In this document: piece after piece, positions 27,347 through 36,286 of the stretch
Layout: each line of letters starts with the position of its first letter
Numbering within the stretch: the stretch's first letter is position 1
Assembly: GCF_001654865.1 (NCBI RefSeq)
Contig: NZ_LXEO01000014.1
Coordinates: 170,063-234,062, forward strand
Source of the DNA: Buttiauxella noackiae ATCC 51607
GTDB taxonomy: Bacteria; Pseudomonadota; Gammaproteobacteria; Enterobacterales; Enterobacteriaceae
DNA length: 64,000 nt
Direction: 5' to 3'
Notes under the pieces: generated by a model
Database searches by the model: none
What the model saw: only the letters and a program-made list of their open reading frames with translations
Told to the model about the DNA's origin: nothing
Program-made: the position numbers and the translations under genes

Positions 27347-29038
27347 ATGGCAACTACAAAAATCACCCCACAAGGGGCTGTTCGTTTCTGGCACAACATC
27401 CGATTAGTGCCGCTGTTTACCTCGATTCTGGGTGGGATTTTAGTTCTGTTCGCCTTATGCGTTGGGCTTGCGAGCTATTTTTTGATTCAAAGCGACAGAG
27501 CGCTGCAAGACGTGACCAACGAAATTCAGGTGCGTATTGGGCTTTCGGAAAGCTCGACTAATTTGCGTAGCGCACGACTAAATATCATTCATGCGGGGGC
27601 TGCCGGGCGTGTGGCCGACATGGATGATATGAAATTTAATATCGCTGAGGCGGAAAAGCTGATTAAACAAGCGCAGGCCAGTTTTGATATTTATATGGCG
27701 CGTACAGATAAAGTTGAGGCCGGTGAGGCGCTGGATAGCCAACTGCGCACACGCTTTGATGACTACCTTAATAAAGGTATGGCACCGATGATGAAATATG
27801 CCAAAAACGGCATGTTTGAGGCCATCATCAATCATGAAAACGAAGAAGCCCGTAAGCTGGATGCCGACTACAACATGGTGTTAGAGCAAGCGGCGAAGAT
27901 CCGTACCGAGCGTGCAGTTGCGCTTCATGAGCAAGCCCAAGCCCGGTCACATCTGAGTGTAATGGTGATGGCTTGCGCATTCGCAATCGCATTGCTTCTG
28001 ACGATATTTACCTTTGTCGTATTACGCCGCGTGGTCATTCAACCTCTGCAACAGGCAGCAACGCGTATCGAACATATCTCTCAGGGCGATTTAACCCAGG
28101 CATTGCAATCGTTCGGCAACAGTGAAATCGGCAAACTTAATCAGAATTTGCAAGATATGCAGGTTTCATTGGTGAATACGGTGGGTGAAGTGCGTATGGG
28201 GGCCGAGGCGATTTATCAGGGCACCAGTGAAATCTCTGCCGGTAACACCGACTTGTCGGCGCGTACTGAACAGCAAGTGGCGGCACTTGAAGAAACGGCA
28301 GCCAGTATGGAGCAGTTAACGGCCACGGTGAAACAGAATGCAGATAACGCTCACCACGCGACCAGACTTGCCGAAGAAGCCTCCCATAAAGCCGGTGACG
28401 GTGGGCGCATTGTTTCAGGTGTAGTGAAAACTATGAACAATATCTCGACCAGTTCGAAGAAAATTTCCGAGATAACCGCAGTCATCAACAGTATTGCGTT
28501 CCAGACCAATATTCTGGCACTCAATGCGGCGGTTGAAGCGGCGCGAGCCGGTGAACAAGGGCGCGGCTTTGCTGTGGTGGCAACTGAAGTACGCACCCTG
28601 GCACAGCGCAGCGCCCAAGCCGCTAAAGAAATTGAGGGGCTTATCAGCGAATCGGTATCGCTCATTGATAGTGGCTCAAACCAGGTCGCCCAGGCCGGCG
28701 AAACCATGACGGATATTGTCGGTGCGGTGCGACGTGTCACCGATATCATGCAGGAAATTGCGGCGGCGTCGGATGAACAAAGCCGTGGTATCGAGCAAGT
28801 CGGGATCGCGATAAACGAGATGGATAATGTGACACAGCAGAATGCAGCATTGGTTGAAGAAGCAACGGCTGCGGCAAATTCTCTTGAGGAACAGGCTGCG
28901 CGCCTGACCGCCGCTGTAGGAACATTTCGTTTAAGCCATCAATCCGATAGGGTAAAAACAGAGCCTGAAAAGCCAAAAAACCTCTCTAAGACGACTAAAA
29001 CCGTTATAGATGAAGACGATAACTGGGCAACATTTTAG
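27347..29038 (+). CDS. Methyl-accepting chemotaxis protein (Tar/Trg-type)
   Basis: A 563-residue transmembrane chemoreceptor. It has TM1 (about 22-45), a periplasmic TarH-type four-helix ligand domain (45-205), TM2 (about 206-228), a HAMP region (VIQPLQQAATRIEHISQGDL), methylation helices and the signalling hairpin SIAFQTNILALNAAVEAARA with GEQGRGFAVVA. The C-terminus ends NWATF, close to the NWETF tether of Tar and Tsr that binds CheR and CheB, so this is a full-length receptor of the high-abundance class. The ligand is unknown. The ATG at 27299 lies in the promoter region, so 27347 is preferred. Confidence 0.92.
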   Translation: MATTKITPQGAVRFWHNIRLVPLFTSILGGILVLFALCVGLASYFLIQSDRALQDVTNEIQVRIGLSESSTNLRSARLNIIHAGAAGRVADMDDMKFNIAEAEKLIKQAQASFDIYMARTDKVEAGEALDSQLRTRFDDYLNKGMAPMMKYAKNGMFEAIINHENEEARKLDADYNMVLEQAAKIRTERAVALHEQAQARSHLSVMVMACAFAIALLLTIFTFVVLRRVVIQPLQQAATRIEHISQGDLTQALQSFGNSEIGKLNQNLQDMQVSLVNTVGEVRMGAEAIYQGTSEISAGNTDLSARTEQQVAALEETAASMEQLTATVKQNADNAHHATRLAEEASHKAGDGGRIVSGVVKTMNNISTSSKKISEITAVINSIAFQTNILALNAAVEAARAGEQGRGFAVVATEVRTLAQRSAQAAKEIEGLISESVSLIDSGSNQVAQAGETMTDIVGAVRRVTDIMQEIAAASDEQSRGIEQVGIAINEMDNVTQQNAALVEEATAAANSLEEQAARLTAAVGTFRLSHQSDRVKTEPEKPKNLSKTTKTVIDEDDNWATF

Positions 29039-29050
29039 TTAATGCGAATC

Positions 29051-29111
29051 GGTGGATGTCGCTTGCGCTAATCCACCGTATAACGCGTCGGATTAGCGCC
29101 GCGACATCCGT
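29051..29111. repeat. REP-like palindrome pair between mcp and ABC-F gene
   Basis: GGTGGATGTCGC..GCTAATCCACC (29051-29077) and GTCGGATTAGCG..GACATCCG (29088-29110) sit between two convergent genes. They belong to the GATGTCGC/GCTAA subtype also seen at 1958-2025 and, degraded, near 36287-36315. Confidence 0.65.
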
Positions 29112-29120
29112 TACTAATGC

Positions 29121-30851
29121 TTACTCGAGTTCCAGCCGCAGATTAAGTGCGGCTATTTCTTTCCGCCATTGCTGCTGAAGCGCTGGTTTCTGGTGGCTTT
29201 GCTTACGCGCTAAATCCTGCGCAAGTTTCTCCTCCAGCTCAACCAGGCGTTCAAGCCAGGTTTCTGTTTCCGAATGAACCTGAACCGCCGTTGATGACTC
29301 GTCTTTATGTGACGTTGTCACAATTTCGGCATTTTCATTCGTCAGCTGCGCATACAGTCCCTCCAGCGAGTGCCATTCACTTAATTCGCCATTATCAATC
29401 AACCAGAAGCGGTTACAGCTTTTAGCGATTAATGTCCGATCGTGTGTGACCAGCAACACGCCACCGTCAAAACTCTGCAGCGTTTGGGCCAGCGCCTCTT
29501 TGCCTTCCATATCCAGGTGGTTGGTTGGCTCATCAAGAAGTAACAGCGAATAGCGCGCAAGAGTCAGTCCAACAAAGAGCAATCGGGAACGTTCGCCACC
29601 GCTCAAAGTGCTGACCGTTTGCCCATGGCGTAACCAGGCAAAACCGGCGCTGATTAACGCCATTTTGCGATCGCGCTCGGTTAACGCTGCGAAAGGCTCC
29701 AGCGCTTCGAGCAAGGTGTCACCGTCACGTAACTGATGGAGTGTCTGGTCGTAATAACCCATTTCTACACGTGGATGCAGACGGATTGAGGACTCATCTT
29801 GCGACTGCTGATAATGCTGCCACAGCAGGCGCAATAAAGATGATTTTCCGCATCCGTTCTTGCCGATTATTGCCACCCGATCACCACTTTTCAGGCGTTG
29901 CATTGGCAGCTTGAACAGTTGTGGGGAATCGGGTGCAGGGCTGACCGCCAGGTTTTCCATTTCCAGCAATCTGTCTGCCGGTAACGCTTCGCCTTTGAGT
30001 ATCAACTGCCACAGGTTCGTGGCATTTAGCTCGGTTTGGCTATCCTTTAGTTTGTCGATGCGTTTTTCCATTTGCTTTGCTTTACGAGCGAGGTCTTCGT
30101 TGTCGTAGACTTTTCCCCAAATGGCCAGACGTTTCGCACTGGCCGCAATGCGATCAATTTCCTTTTGCTCGGACTGATGGCGGTGTGCATCGGTACGGTC
30201 CCGCTCTTCAAGAGCAGCGCGGGCCGCAGAGCAGGGTAGCTGGAAGAAACTGAGCCCGTGGTCGCGCAGGATCCATGTGCCGTTGGTGACGTTATCCAAC
30301 AGATGTTGGTCGTGAGAAACCAATACAAAGCTGCCGTTCCAGTGACGTAAGAACTGCTCCAGCCACAGTAGTGTGGGCAAATCGAGGTGGTTGCTTGGTT
30401 CATCAAGCAGCAAGAGGTCCGGCTCGGATATCAACGCGCGCGCCAATAATAAGCGTGTGTGTTGCCCGCCGCTTAGCGTTCCGGCGGTGAGTTGCCATGC
30501 ACTTTCATCAAAACCCATGTTGGCTAATAGAGCCTGTGCTCGCCAGCCATCGGTATGTTGTTGTGCATCACTCAGTCGCGCTATGACGGCTTCAAGTAAG
30601 GTGAGTGAATGTAAATCTTCAGGCAAATGCTGTTCGACACGCGCCAACAAGCAGTGATGCGCGCGCGTCACACTGCCACTGTTGGGGGCGATGGTGCCAT
30701 CAAGCAATTTAAGTAGGGTGCTTTTACCACAGCCGTTGTGACCAATTAAGCCCAGGCGATCGCCTTTTTTAAGCGTAAAGGTGATGTCAGCCAGCAGAGG
30801 GCCAAAAGCGGTATCAAGACTCAGGGATTGTGCGGTTAATAATGTGCTCAT
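29121..30851 (-). CDS. ABC-F family translation-factor ATPase
   Basis: A 576-residue protein with two ABC cassettes and no membrane segment. Cassette 1: Walker A GHNGCGKS (37-44), LSGGQ (126-130), Walker B LLLLDEPSNHLD. Cassette 2: GKNGCGKSS (330-338), LSGGE (416-420), LLLLDEPTNHLDMEG. The charged linker of about 80 residues between them (218-300) is the P-site tRNA-interaction region of ABC-F proteins, which act on ribosomes. Length and N-terminus do not fit EttA, Uup, YheS or YbiT, so it is an additional member, possibly of the antibiotic-resistance type. An unannotated leader peptide and hairpins lie upstream, the usual arrangement for drug-induced attenuation. Confidence 0.88.
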   Translation of the reverse strand: MSTLLTAQSLSLDTAFGPLLADITFTLKKGDRLGLIGHNGCGKSTLLKLLDGTIAPNSGSVTRAHHCLLARVEQHLPEDLHSLTLLEAVIARLSDAQQHTDGWRAQALLANMGFDESAWQLTAGTLSGGQHTRLLLARALISEPDLLLLDEPSNHLDLPTLLWLEQFLRHWNGSFVLVSHDQHLLDNVTNGTWILRDHGLSFFQLPCSAARAALEERDRTDAHRHQSEQKEIDRIAASAKRLAIWGKVYDNEDLARKAKQMEKRIDKLKDSQTELNATNLWQLILKGEALPADRLLEMENLAVSPAPDSPQLFKLPMQRLKSGDRVAIIGKNGCGKSSLLRLLWQHYQQSQDESSIRLHPRVEMGYYDQTLHQLRDGDTLLEALEPFAALTERDRKMALISAGFAWLRHGQTVSTLSGGERSRLLFVGLTLARYSLLLLDEPTNHLDMEGKEALAQTLQSFDGGVLLVTHDRTLIAKSCNRFWLIDNGELSEWHSLEGLYAQLTNENAEIVTTSHKDESSTAVQVHSETETWLERLVELEEKLAQDLARKQSHQKPALQQQWRKEIAALNLRLELE

Positions 30852-30860
30852 TGTTGCTTA

Positions 30861-30994
30861 CTCAAGAGTTACAGGCGCGAAAACGCCTCGTCAAATATGG
30901 CTGACGATAACCCGGTAAGCCCGAGGGAAGGGGTTGCAGTTGGTTGCTTCGCTCAAGCCGGATTATCGCAGTGCGATATCGATAACGCTTGAGC
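30861..30994 (-). promoter_or_regulatory. Putative attenuator: mutually exclusive RNA hairpins before the ABC-F gene
   Basis: In the transcript, GCTCAAGC (from 30994-30987, inside the leader ORF) pairs perfectly with GCTTGAGC (30958-30951). A nested TTATCG/CGATAA pair (30985-30980 with 30968-30963) brackets the leader stop codon. The same CTCAAG arm could instead pair with CTTGAG at 30866-30861, right on the ABC-F ribosome-binding region. A third hairpin (AGGCG/CGCCT, 30888-30873) lies between. Competition of this kind is how drug-stalled ribosomes switch on resistance genes; here it is inferred from pairing only. Confidence 0.55.
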
Positions 30995-31049
30995 TATGAC
31001 GATCACCAAAGGTATGTGAAATAAACAAAATTTCACGAAACAGCAGCAT
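30963..31049 (-). CDS. 28-residue leader peptide ahead of ABC-F gene
   Basis: An ATG at 31049 preceded by AAGGAGGAACCC, one of the best ribosome sites in the window, opens a 28-codon frame (MLLFREILFISHTFGDR... ending DIALR) that stops at 30963-30965. It is too short for usual gene callers. The last third of the frame forms one side of an RNA hairpin. Position, ribosome site and hairpins match regulatory leader peptides of macrolide or lincosamide resistance genes. A plausible -35/-10 (TTGCTT, 17 bp, ATATAT) lies immediately upstream. Confidence 0.65.
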   Translation of the reverse strand: MLLFREILFISHTFGDRHSSSVIDIALR

Positions 31050-31195
31050 GGGTTCCTCCTTATATATTCAGTTGGTTGATGAATAAGCAAATCCTGGCAG
31101 AAAGCATGAATAATTTCCAGCTACCGATTTTTGACCTGCAACCGTTATCGTATTATTAGCGCAGAGATCAAAATTTAAATGAGTGAATGTTCGCG

Positions 31196-31306
31196 ATGAA
31201 AGATACCGTTAAGCACGAGTTTCACCACTTTGGCATTCCGTTGCAGAATGGCAAAGAAGAAGGGTTTTCAGCGAAAAAGCTGATTGAGCGTTTCGGCACA
31301 AAATAA
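31196..31306 (+). pseudogene. 36-codon frame, possible remnant of a VOC-family protein
   Basis: An ATG at 31196 opens 36 codons. The first 16 residues (MKDTVKHEFHHFGIPL) look like the N-terminus of glyoxalase/VOC-family proteins (HEFHHFGIP), but the following 20 (GKEEGFSAKKLIERFGTK) do not continue that fold. It may be the two ends of a deleted gene. There is no strong ribosome site. Confidence 0.35.
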
Positions 31307-31377
31307 AGTCGTAAGGGCACAATGCAGATTTGCGGTTCGCTTTACATTGAGGCTTCTCACTCAAAGGAGGACAAACA

Positions 31378-31935
31378 ATGAAAAGAATCGCAACTCTGGC
31401 CGCAGGTGTTTTGGTCGCAATCAGTTTTAGTGTTTCAGCCGCGCCTGCATTCAGCCTCAGCAGCACCGACATTCCAAAGGATCACCGCTTAACCGAAAAC
31501 CAGGTTTTCCAGGGTTTTGGCTGTAGTGGCGGCAATATTTCCCCACAACTGGCCTGGAAGAATCCGCCAGTAGGTACAAAAAGCTATGCGATTACGGTTT
31601 ATGATCCCGATGCGCCAACCGGTAGCGGGTGGTGGCACTGGACCGTAGTAAATATTCCTGCAGATATCCACGCCATCCCGACCGGTGCCGGAGATAGTGC
31701 AAAAACAGAGCTGCCCGCCGGTGCTGTTCAAGGGCGTAATGATTTTGGTTATTCCGGCTTTGGCGGCGCGTGCCCACCGGCAGGCGCAAAGCCTCATCGT
31801 TATCAGTTTACCGTCTGGGCACTGAGTACCGATAAATTGCCAATCGATAGCAATGCGAGCGGTGCGTTGGTTGGTTTTATGCTAAACAGTAACGTCATTG
31901 CGAAAGCTGAATTAACAGCATCATACGGAAGATAA
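31378..31935 (+). CDS. ybcL: YbcL-like periplasmic PEBP (Raf kinase inhibitor-like) protein
   Basis: A 185-residue protein with a Sec signal peptide (about 1-21) and a PEBP fold: YDPDAPTGSGWWHWTVVNIP, the GAVQGRNDFGYSGFGGACPP loop, and a C-terminal helix. Cys residues in FGCSGG and GGACPP can form a disulfide in the periplasm. In uropathogenic E. coli one YbcL variant suppresses neutrophil migration; the general role is unknown. The ATG follows AAAGGAGG. The next gene is a YbcM-like regulator, reproducing the ybcL-ybcM pair of E. coli prophage DLP12, though I see no phage genes here. Confidence 0.88.
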   Translation: MKRIATLAAGVLVAISFSVSAAPAFSLSSTDIPKDHRLTENQVFQGFGCSGGNISPQLAWKNPPVGTKSYAITVYDPDAPTGSGWWHWTVVNIPADIHAIPTGAGDSAKTELPAGAVQGRNDFGYSGFGGACPPAGAKPHRYQFTVWALSTDKLPIDSNASGALVGFMLNSNVIAKAELTASYGR

Positions 31936-31951
31936 CAGGCGGGATAACACG

Positions 31952-32740
31952 GTGCAGGAATTACATTTTCAACATAAGAATCTGACGACGGCGGAAGTTT
32001 ATTCCAGCCGGTTGCACCACTTGCATCGTGTTAAGCTTTTCTCGCCGGCTATTTGTCGCATTACCCAGGGAAGCAAAATCATCATTCAGGATGGTAACCG
32101 GCTGGTTGCCACGCCTGATGAGCTGATTATTATTCCGGCAAATACGGAGCTGGAGATTGTTAACCAGCCCGCGCAAGGGGTATTTCGCTCCGACTTATTG
32201 CTGCTCTGTGCGGAATTACTCACCGCGTTTAAAGCCCAGTATATTCAGGATTTCCCACAGGCCAGGCACACCTCTTTATGCGCGCCGATGAGCAGCGGGC
32301 TCTCTTTTATGTGGCAGAATTTGTTGAGTGCCGTACGCCATGATTTACCCGCGCAACTCCAGGAACACCAGGCGATGGGGCTGTTGCTGGCGCTCCATCA
32401 TGACGGCCTGGCGGGGCCGCTGTTGATTGAGCGCCGTTTCAATCTCGCGGAGCAAGTGCGGCAAATTATTATGCTGTCACCAGCAAAACCCTGGACGGCG
32501 CAAGATATTGCTCGCCATCTCTCTTTGGGAACCTCAACGTTACGCAGAAGGCTGCAACAGGAGTCCTTGAGTTACCGGCAAATTATTGAAGAGGTGCGCA
32601 TGTCGTATGCATTAGGGCAACTCCAGACGACGGCGCTGCCGATCGGGGAAATTGCCTCCCGAAGCGGTTATCTATCCAGTTCGCGCTTTACCGCCCGTTT
32701 CCGGCAGCACTATGGTTGCCTGCCGAAAAACGTCCGTTAG
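31952..32740 (+). CDS. ybcM: YbcM-like AraC-family transcriptional regulator
   Basis: A 262-residue protein starting at GTG with GGGA upstream. The N-terminal half is a cupin-like sensor (PDELIIIPANTELEI). The C-terminal AraC double helix-turn-helix spans about 165-262: WTAQDIARHLSLGTSTLRRR, YRQIIEEVRMSYAL, and IGEIASRSGYLSSSRFTARF. It lies 16 bp after the ybcL-like gene and probably forms one transcript with it. Closest E. coli counterpart by context and sequence is YbcM. The target is unknown. Confidence 0.83.
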   Translation: MQELHFQHKNLTTAEVYSSRLHHLHRVKLFSPAICRITQGSKIIIQDGNRLVATPDELIIIPANTELEIVNQPAQGVFRSDLLLLCAELLTAFKAQYIQDFPQARHTSLCAPMSSGLSFMWQNLLSAVRHDLPAQLQEHQAMGLLLALHHDGLAGPLLIERRFNLAEQVRQIIMLSPAKPWTAQDIARHLSLGTSTLRRRLQQESLSYRQIIEEVRMSYALGQLQTTALPIGEIASRSGYLSSSRFTARFRQHYGCLPKNVR

Positions 32741-32764
32741 CAACCACAGGCTAGCGGACGTTTT
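32726..32764. terminator. Bidirectional terminator between ybcM-like and aldehyde dehydrogenase genes
   Basis: AAAAA precedes, and TTTT follows, an 11-bp stem CGTCCGTTAGC/GCTAGCGGACG (32731-32741 and 32750-32760, one wobble pair). It overlaps the end of the regulator gene and serves both convergent transcripts. Confidence 0.85.
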
Positions 32765-32770
32765 ACCCAC

Positions 32771-34237
32771 TCAGAATGGCAATGGACGTGGCTGTGTTTG
32801 CATGGTTATCCAGCGTAATTCGGTAAACTCGTGCACCCCAGCAAGTCCGCCAAAACGCCCGTAGCCGGAATCCTTAAGGCCACCGAATGGCATCTGTGCT
32901 TCGTCATGTACCGTTGGGCTGTTGATATGGCAGATCCCGCTCTGAATACGGCTGGCAATATTCCATGCGCGTGCGTTATCACGAGAGAACACTGCTGCAG
33001 AAAGCCCCAGATCGTTGTCGTTGGCGATCGCCAGCGCTTCATCATCGCTTTTCGCACGGATAATCCCTTTTACCGGGCCGAAGGATTCTTCGTGGTAAAT
33101 GCGCATTTCATTAGTGACAAAGTCCAGCACTGTAGCGGGCATTAATGTGGAGTCCGCTTTGCCACCGGCAACCAGTTTTGCCCCTTTCGCCAATGCATCA
33201 TCAATCAAATCATTGCAACGGGAAACCGTCTGCACATCCACCACTGAACCCAACACGGTAGGGCCGAGGCGTGGGTCACTGCACGGCAAACTCATCGCTT
33301 TGGCGGCAAATTTTGCTACAAACTCATCGGCGATCTGTTCATCAACGATAATACGCTCGGTAGACATGCAGATTTGCCCGGAGTTGGCGAAAGCCCCGAA
33401 CGCCGCGCAATTCACCGCTAAATCAATATCAGCATCATGTAAAACCAGTAACGGTGCTTTGCCACCCAGCTCCAAAACCACTGGTTTGAGATAGCGAGCA
33501 CAAGTTTGCGCGATAATTCGTCCGACGTGTGTCGAACCGGTGAAATTGACGCGACGCACGGCCGGGTGGGCGATCATGGCTTCCACTACGCTTGCAGCAT
33601 CTTGCGGCGCGTTGGTGATGAAATTGACCACGCCCGCCGGGAAACCAGCCTCATTGAGCGCATCGATGATCAAACCGTGCGTTGCTGGGGAGATTTCCGA
33701 TCCTTTCAGCACCACACAATTACCGCAGGCCAGAGGGGTGGCGATAGCCCGCACGCCGAGAATCACCGGCGCATTCCAGGGGGCCATTCCCAGTACTACA
33801 CCCGCAGGTTGGCGGATTGCCATTGCCAGGTTTCCTGGCACATCTGATGGAATAACTTCACCATTAATTTGTGTGGTAAGAGCCGCTGCTTCACGCAAAA
33901 TTCCGGCCCCCAGATGCACGTTAAATTCAGCCCATTGTGCCGTTGCACCGGTTTCGGCGGCCATCGCGGCAACAAAGGCAGCTTGTTTAGCTTCCAGCGC
34001 GTCAGCGGCTTTTAAAAGCAATGCTCGCCGCTGGTTTGGCCCGGTTTGTGACCAGGTGGTAAATGCCTTTCCTGCGGCTTCGACGGCTGCACGAGCGTCA
34101 TTGACACTGGCAGCAGGCGCTATTGTGGCAACCTGTTCATCTAGCGGATTACGACGTTCAAAGGTGGCCTGATTGTGTGCCGCGACGGGCATTCCATTGA
34201 TAAGCATAGAAATAGAGACAGGGGACGTGTTCTGCAT
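32771..34237 (-). CDS. NAD(P)-dependent aldehyde dehydrogenase (salicylaldehyde/vanillin type)
   Basis: A 488-residue ALDH. It shows APWNAP (Asn155, oxyanion), NFTGSTHVGR (cofactor), general base Glu256 in LELGGKAP and nucleophile Cys290 in SGQICMSTERI. The order of motifs and the MPFGGLKDSGYGRFGG ending resemble the salicylaldehyde, benzaldehyde and vanillin dehydrogenases. The true substrate cannot be told from sequence. A LysR gene follows upstream in the same direction, 83 bp away. Confidence 0.88.
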   Translation of the reverse strand: MQNTSPVSISMLINGMPVAAHNQATFERRNPLDEQVATIAPAASVNDARAAVEAAGKAFTTWSQTGPNQRRALLLKAADALEAKQAAFVAAMAAETGATAQWAEFNVHLGAGILREAAALTTQINGEVIPSDVPGNLAMAIRQPAGVVLGMAPWNAPVILGVRAIATPLACGNCVVLKGSEISPATHGLIIDALNEAGFPAGVVNFITNAPQDAASVVEAMIAHPAVRRVNFTGSTHVGRIIAQTCARYLKPVVLELGGKAPLLVLHDADIDLAVNCAAFGAFANSGQICMSTERIIVDEQIADEFVAKFAAKAMSLPCSDPRLGPTVLGSVVDVQTVSRCNDLIDDALAKGAKLVAGGKADSTLMPATVLDFVTNEMRIYHEESFGPVKGIIRAKSDDEALAIANDNDLGLSAAVFSRDNARAWNIASRIQSGICHINSPTVHDEAQMPFGGLKDSGYGRFGGLAGVHEFTELRWITMQTQPRPLPF

Positions 34238-34320
34238 ATGACACCTCTTTTGTTATTTAAATGTTAAGGTGTCATCGAGTGTAGTGAGGATTAAATCGTT
34301 TTCCCAGCAATTTAATATGC

Positions 34321-35223
34321 TTACGAATGCGACATAATCTGCGTAATCAACTCTCTAACCCATCGATGCCCGGCGTGCCCATGGCTGCGTTCGTGCCAGA
34401 CCAGGCTTACGTTAAATTGCTCGGCAAGCCACGGTAATTCAGTCACCGCCAGCTGTTGCGGTTGTGCCAGCAATAAGCGACGCGGAACCAATGCCACTAA
34501 ATCACTCACCGAGACGATTTGCGGTACAAACATAAAGGTTGCCGCCGACATCACCACATTTCGTTTATGCCCGAAAGTTGCGAGTGCATCGTCTATTGGC
34601 GTGGTAAAGCTGCCTCCGGAGGGTGAAACAATCACATGCTCCAGTTCAACAAATTCCTCTATGGTCAGGTTTTCTTTAAGCGCCGGATGACCTTGTCGTC
34701 CGATCAACACATAAGTTTCATCAAACAAGTGGCAGGAGCGCAGATGTGCTTTCGTCGCATCGGGTGACGCAATGGCGATATCAACTTCACCACTCGCCAG
34801 TTGCTGCTCAAATTGAAGAGGATTGTAGGGGCGTGCGGCAATACGTACGCCCGGAGCTCGTTGCCGCAGAGCGAGCACCAACGGCATAACAATGGCAGCC
34901 TGGGTGTAGTCGGTACAGCTAATCGTGACGGTGAGGTTCGCTCGTTCAGGGTAAAAATCTTTGTGGGATTGCAGCGTATGCCGCAGTTTATCAAGAGACT
35001 CGCGCACCGGGACAATCAACTCCAGCGCCTTTGCCGTCGGTGTCATTCCTCGCCGCGCAGGTATTAGTAATGGATCGTCAAACATGTCCCGCAGGCGGTT
35101 TAACTGTGCGCTGACGGCAGGTTGGCTGAGGTGCAGCCTTGCTGCGGCTTTAGTGACATTTTGCTCGGCAAGCAAGGCTTCCAGCGTCAATAGCAAGTTT
35201 AAATCCAAGCGCATGGTATCCAT
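34321..35223 (-). CDS. LysR-family transcriptional regulator
   Basis: A 300-residue LTTR. The N-terminal HTH (LNLLLTLEALLAEQNVTKAAARLHLSQPAVSAQLNRLR) is in its usual place and the effector-binding domain covers about 93-295. The NodD/NahR-like opening MRLDLNLL fits regulators of aromatic-compound genes, in keeping with the adjacent dehydrogenase. It is divergent from an NmrA-like gene with 92 bp between, the classical LTTR arrangement. A second ATG at 35214 is possible. Confidence 0.88.
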   Translation of the reverse strand: MDTMRLDLNLLLTLEALLAEQNVTKAAARLHLSQPAVSAQLNRLRDMFDDPLLIPARRGMTPTAKALELIVPVRESLDKLRHTLQSHKDFYPERANLTVTISCTDYTQAAIVMPLVLALRQRAPGVRIAARPYNPLQFEQQLASGEVDIAIASPDATKAHLRSCHLFDETYVLIGRQGHPALKENLTIEEFVELEHVIVSPSGGSFTTPIDDALATFGHKRNVVMSAATFMFVPQIVSVSDLVALVPRRLLLAQPQQLAVTELPWLAEQFNVSLVWHERSHGHAGHRWVRELITQIMSHS

Positions 35224-35315
35224 CTGGTGGATTCCTCAATATAAAACAATCGATTTCAGTTATCCCTTAGTTGTCCTGATAATTCAAGCCAGTCCAGAAT
35301 AGTCAGGAGAAAATC

Positions 35316-36281
35316 ATGGTATCGAACAACAAACCCATCATCACAGTAGTGGGTGCACTCAGTAAACAAGGGCGCAGCGTGGCCCGCTCTCTGCTGGAAA
35401 GCCAGCGCTATCAGGTGCGGGCATTAACCCGCCAGGTAAAATCACCGCAAGCGCAGGAGCTTGCCCGTTTGGGGGCCGAGTTAATCAACGTGCCGCTGGA
35501 TTTGGGGCACAAAGATGAGTTTATTCAGGCTTTTCGAGGAGCGTATGGCGTATTTATGATGACGCCTGGGATCACTCCCGACGCGGTAAACGCCCAGACG
35601 CATGAAACAGCACTAGGCAAAGAAATTGCCGATGCCGCAGTTGAAGCGGGTGTGAAGCATCTTGTTTTCAGCAGCCTGGAAAACGTCGGGAAAATTACCG
35701 AAGGTAAAAAATGGGTGCCGCACTTTACCGATAAAGGCCGGATAGAGGAGTACATCCGCACGCTGCCTATCACCAGTTCATTCATTATGATGGCGTTTTT
35801 CTATACCAACTTGCTTGAGTACTACCAACCGCGTAAGGCCGATGACACGCTAATTTTCCCGATCTATTTGCCTGAGAATTTTCGCGCTCCTTTTGTCGAC
35901 CCGCTGACGGCAACAGGCCCGGCGGTGCTGGAGATTTTTAATAACCAGGACAAATACGCTGGCTGCACTTTACCGGTGATTGGCGAAATGCTCACCCCTG
36001 CTGAGATGATCGAAACCTTTAACCGTGTAACGGGCAAAAAGGCGGTGTATAGCTCAGCGGTAACACGTGAGGAATTGCTGAACCATTTCCCGGCATTTGC
36101 GCAAATGGGTGGGTTAGTGGAAGAAGTGATCGGGATGGCCGAATATGCCGTTGAACAGGGTTATTACCGCCCGGATCGCGATCTGCTATGGAGCCGGCAG
36201 ATTAACCCGCACGCGTTGACGTGGGAGCAATTTCTAAAAACTACCGGCTGGCAGGGTGATGGTCAGACTTTCGGGCTTTGA
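35316..36281 (+). CDS. NmrA/HSCARG-like NAD(P)-binding protein
   Basis: A 321-residue Rossmann-fold protein of the atypical SDR/NmrA group. The nucleotide loop reads VVGALSKQGRSVARSLLE, with Ser-Lys replacing the usual Thr-Gly of GATGxxG. Further on are YGVFMMTP and VKHLVFSSLENVGK, and the Tyr of the SDR YxxxK is absent. Such proteins sense NADPH/NADP or act as quinone reductases. The start has AGGAGAAAATC upstream. Divergent from the LysR gene, which probably controls it. Confidence 0.82.
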   Translation: MVSNNKPIITVVGALSKQGRSVARSLLESQRYQVRALTRQVKSPQAQELARLGAELINVPLDLGHKDEFIQAFRGAYGVFMMTPGITPDAVNAQTHETALGKEIADAAVEAGVKHLVFSSLENVGKITEGKKWVPHFTDKGRIEEYIRTLPITSSFIMMAFFYTNLLEYYQPRKADDTLIFPIYLPENFRAPFVDPLTATGPAVLEIFNNQDKYAGCTLPVIGEMLTPAEMIETFNRVTGKKAVYSSAVTREELLNHFPAFAQMGGLVEEVIGMAEYAVEQGYYRPDRDLLWSRQINPHALTWEQFLKTTGWQGDGQTFGL

Positions 36282-36286
36282 GTGAA

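Noticed and set aside
31378..32740. Possible prophage origin of the ybcL/ybcM-like pair
   Set aside because: The pair is prophage-borne in E. coli K-12, but no phage gene, attachment site or integrase is seen here.
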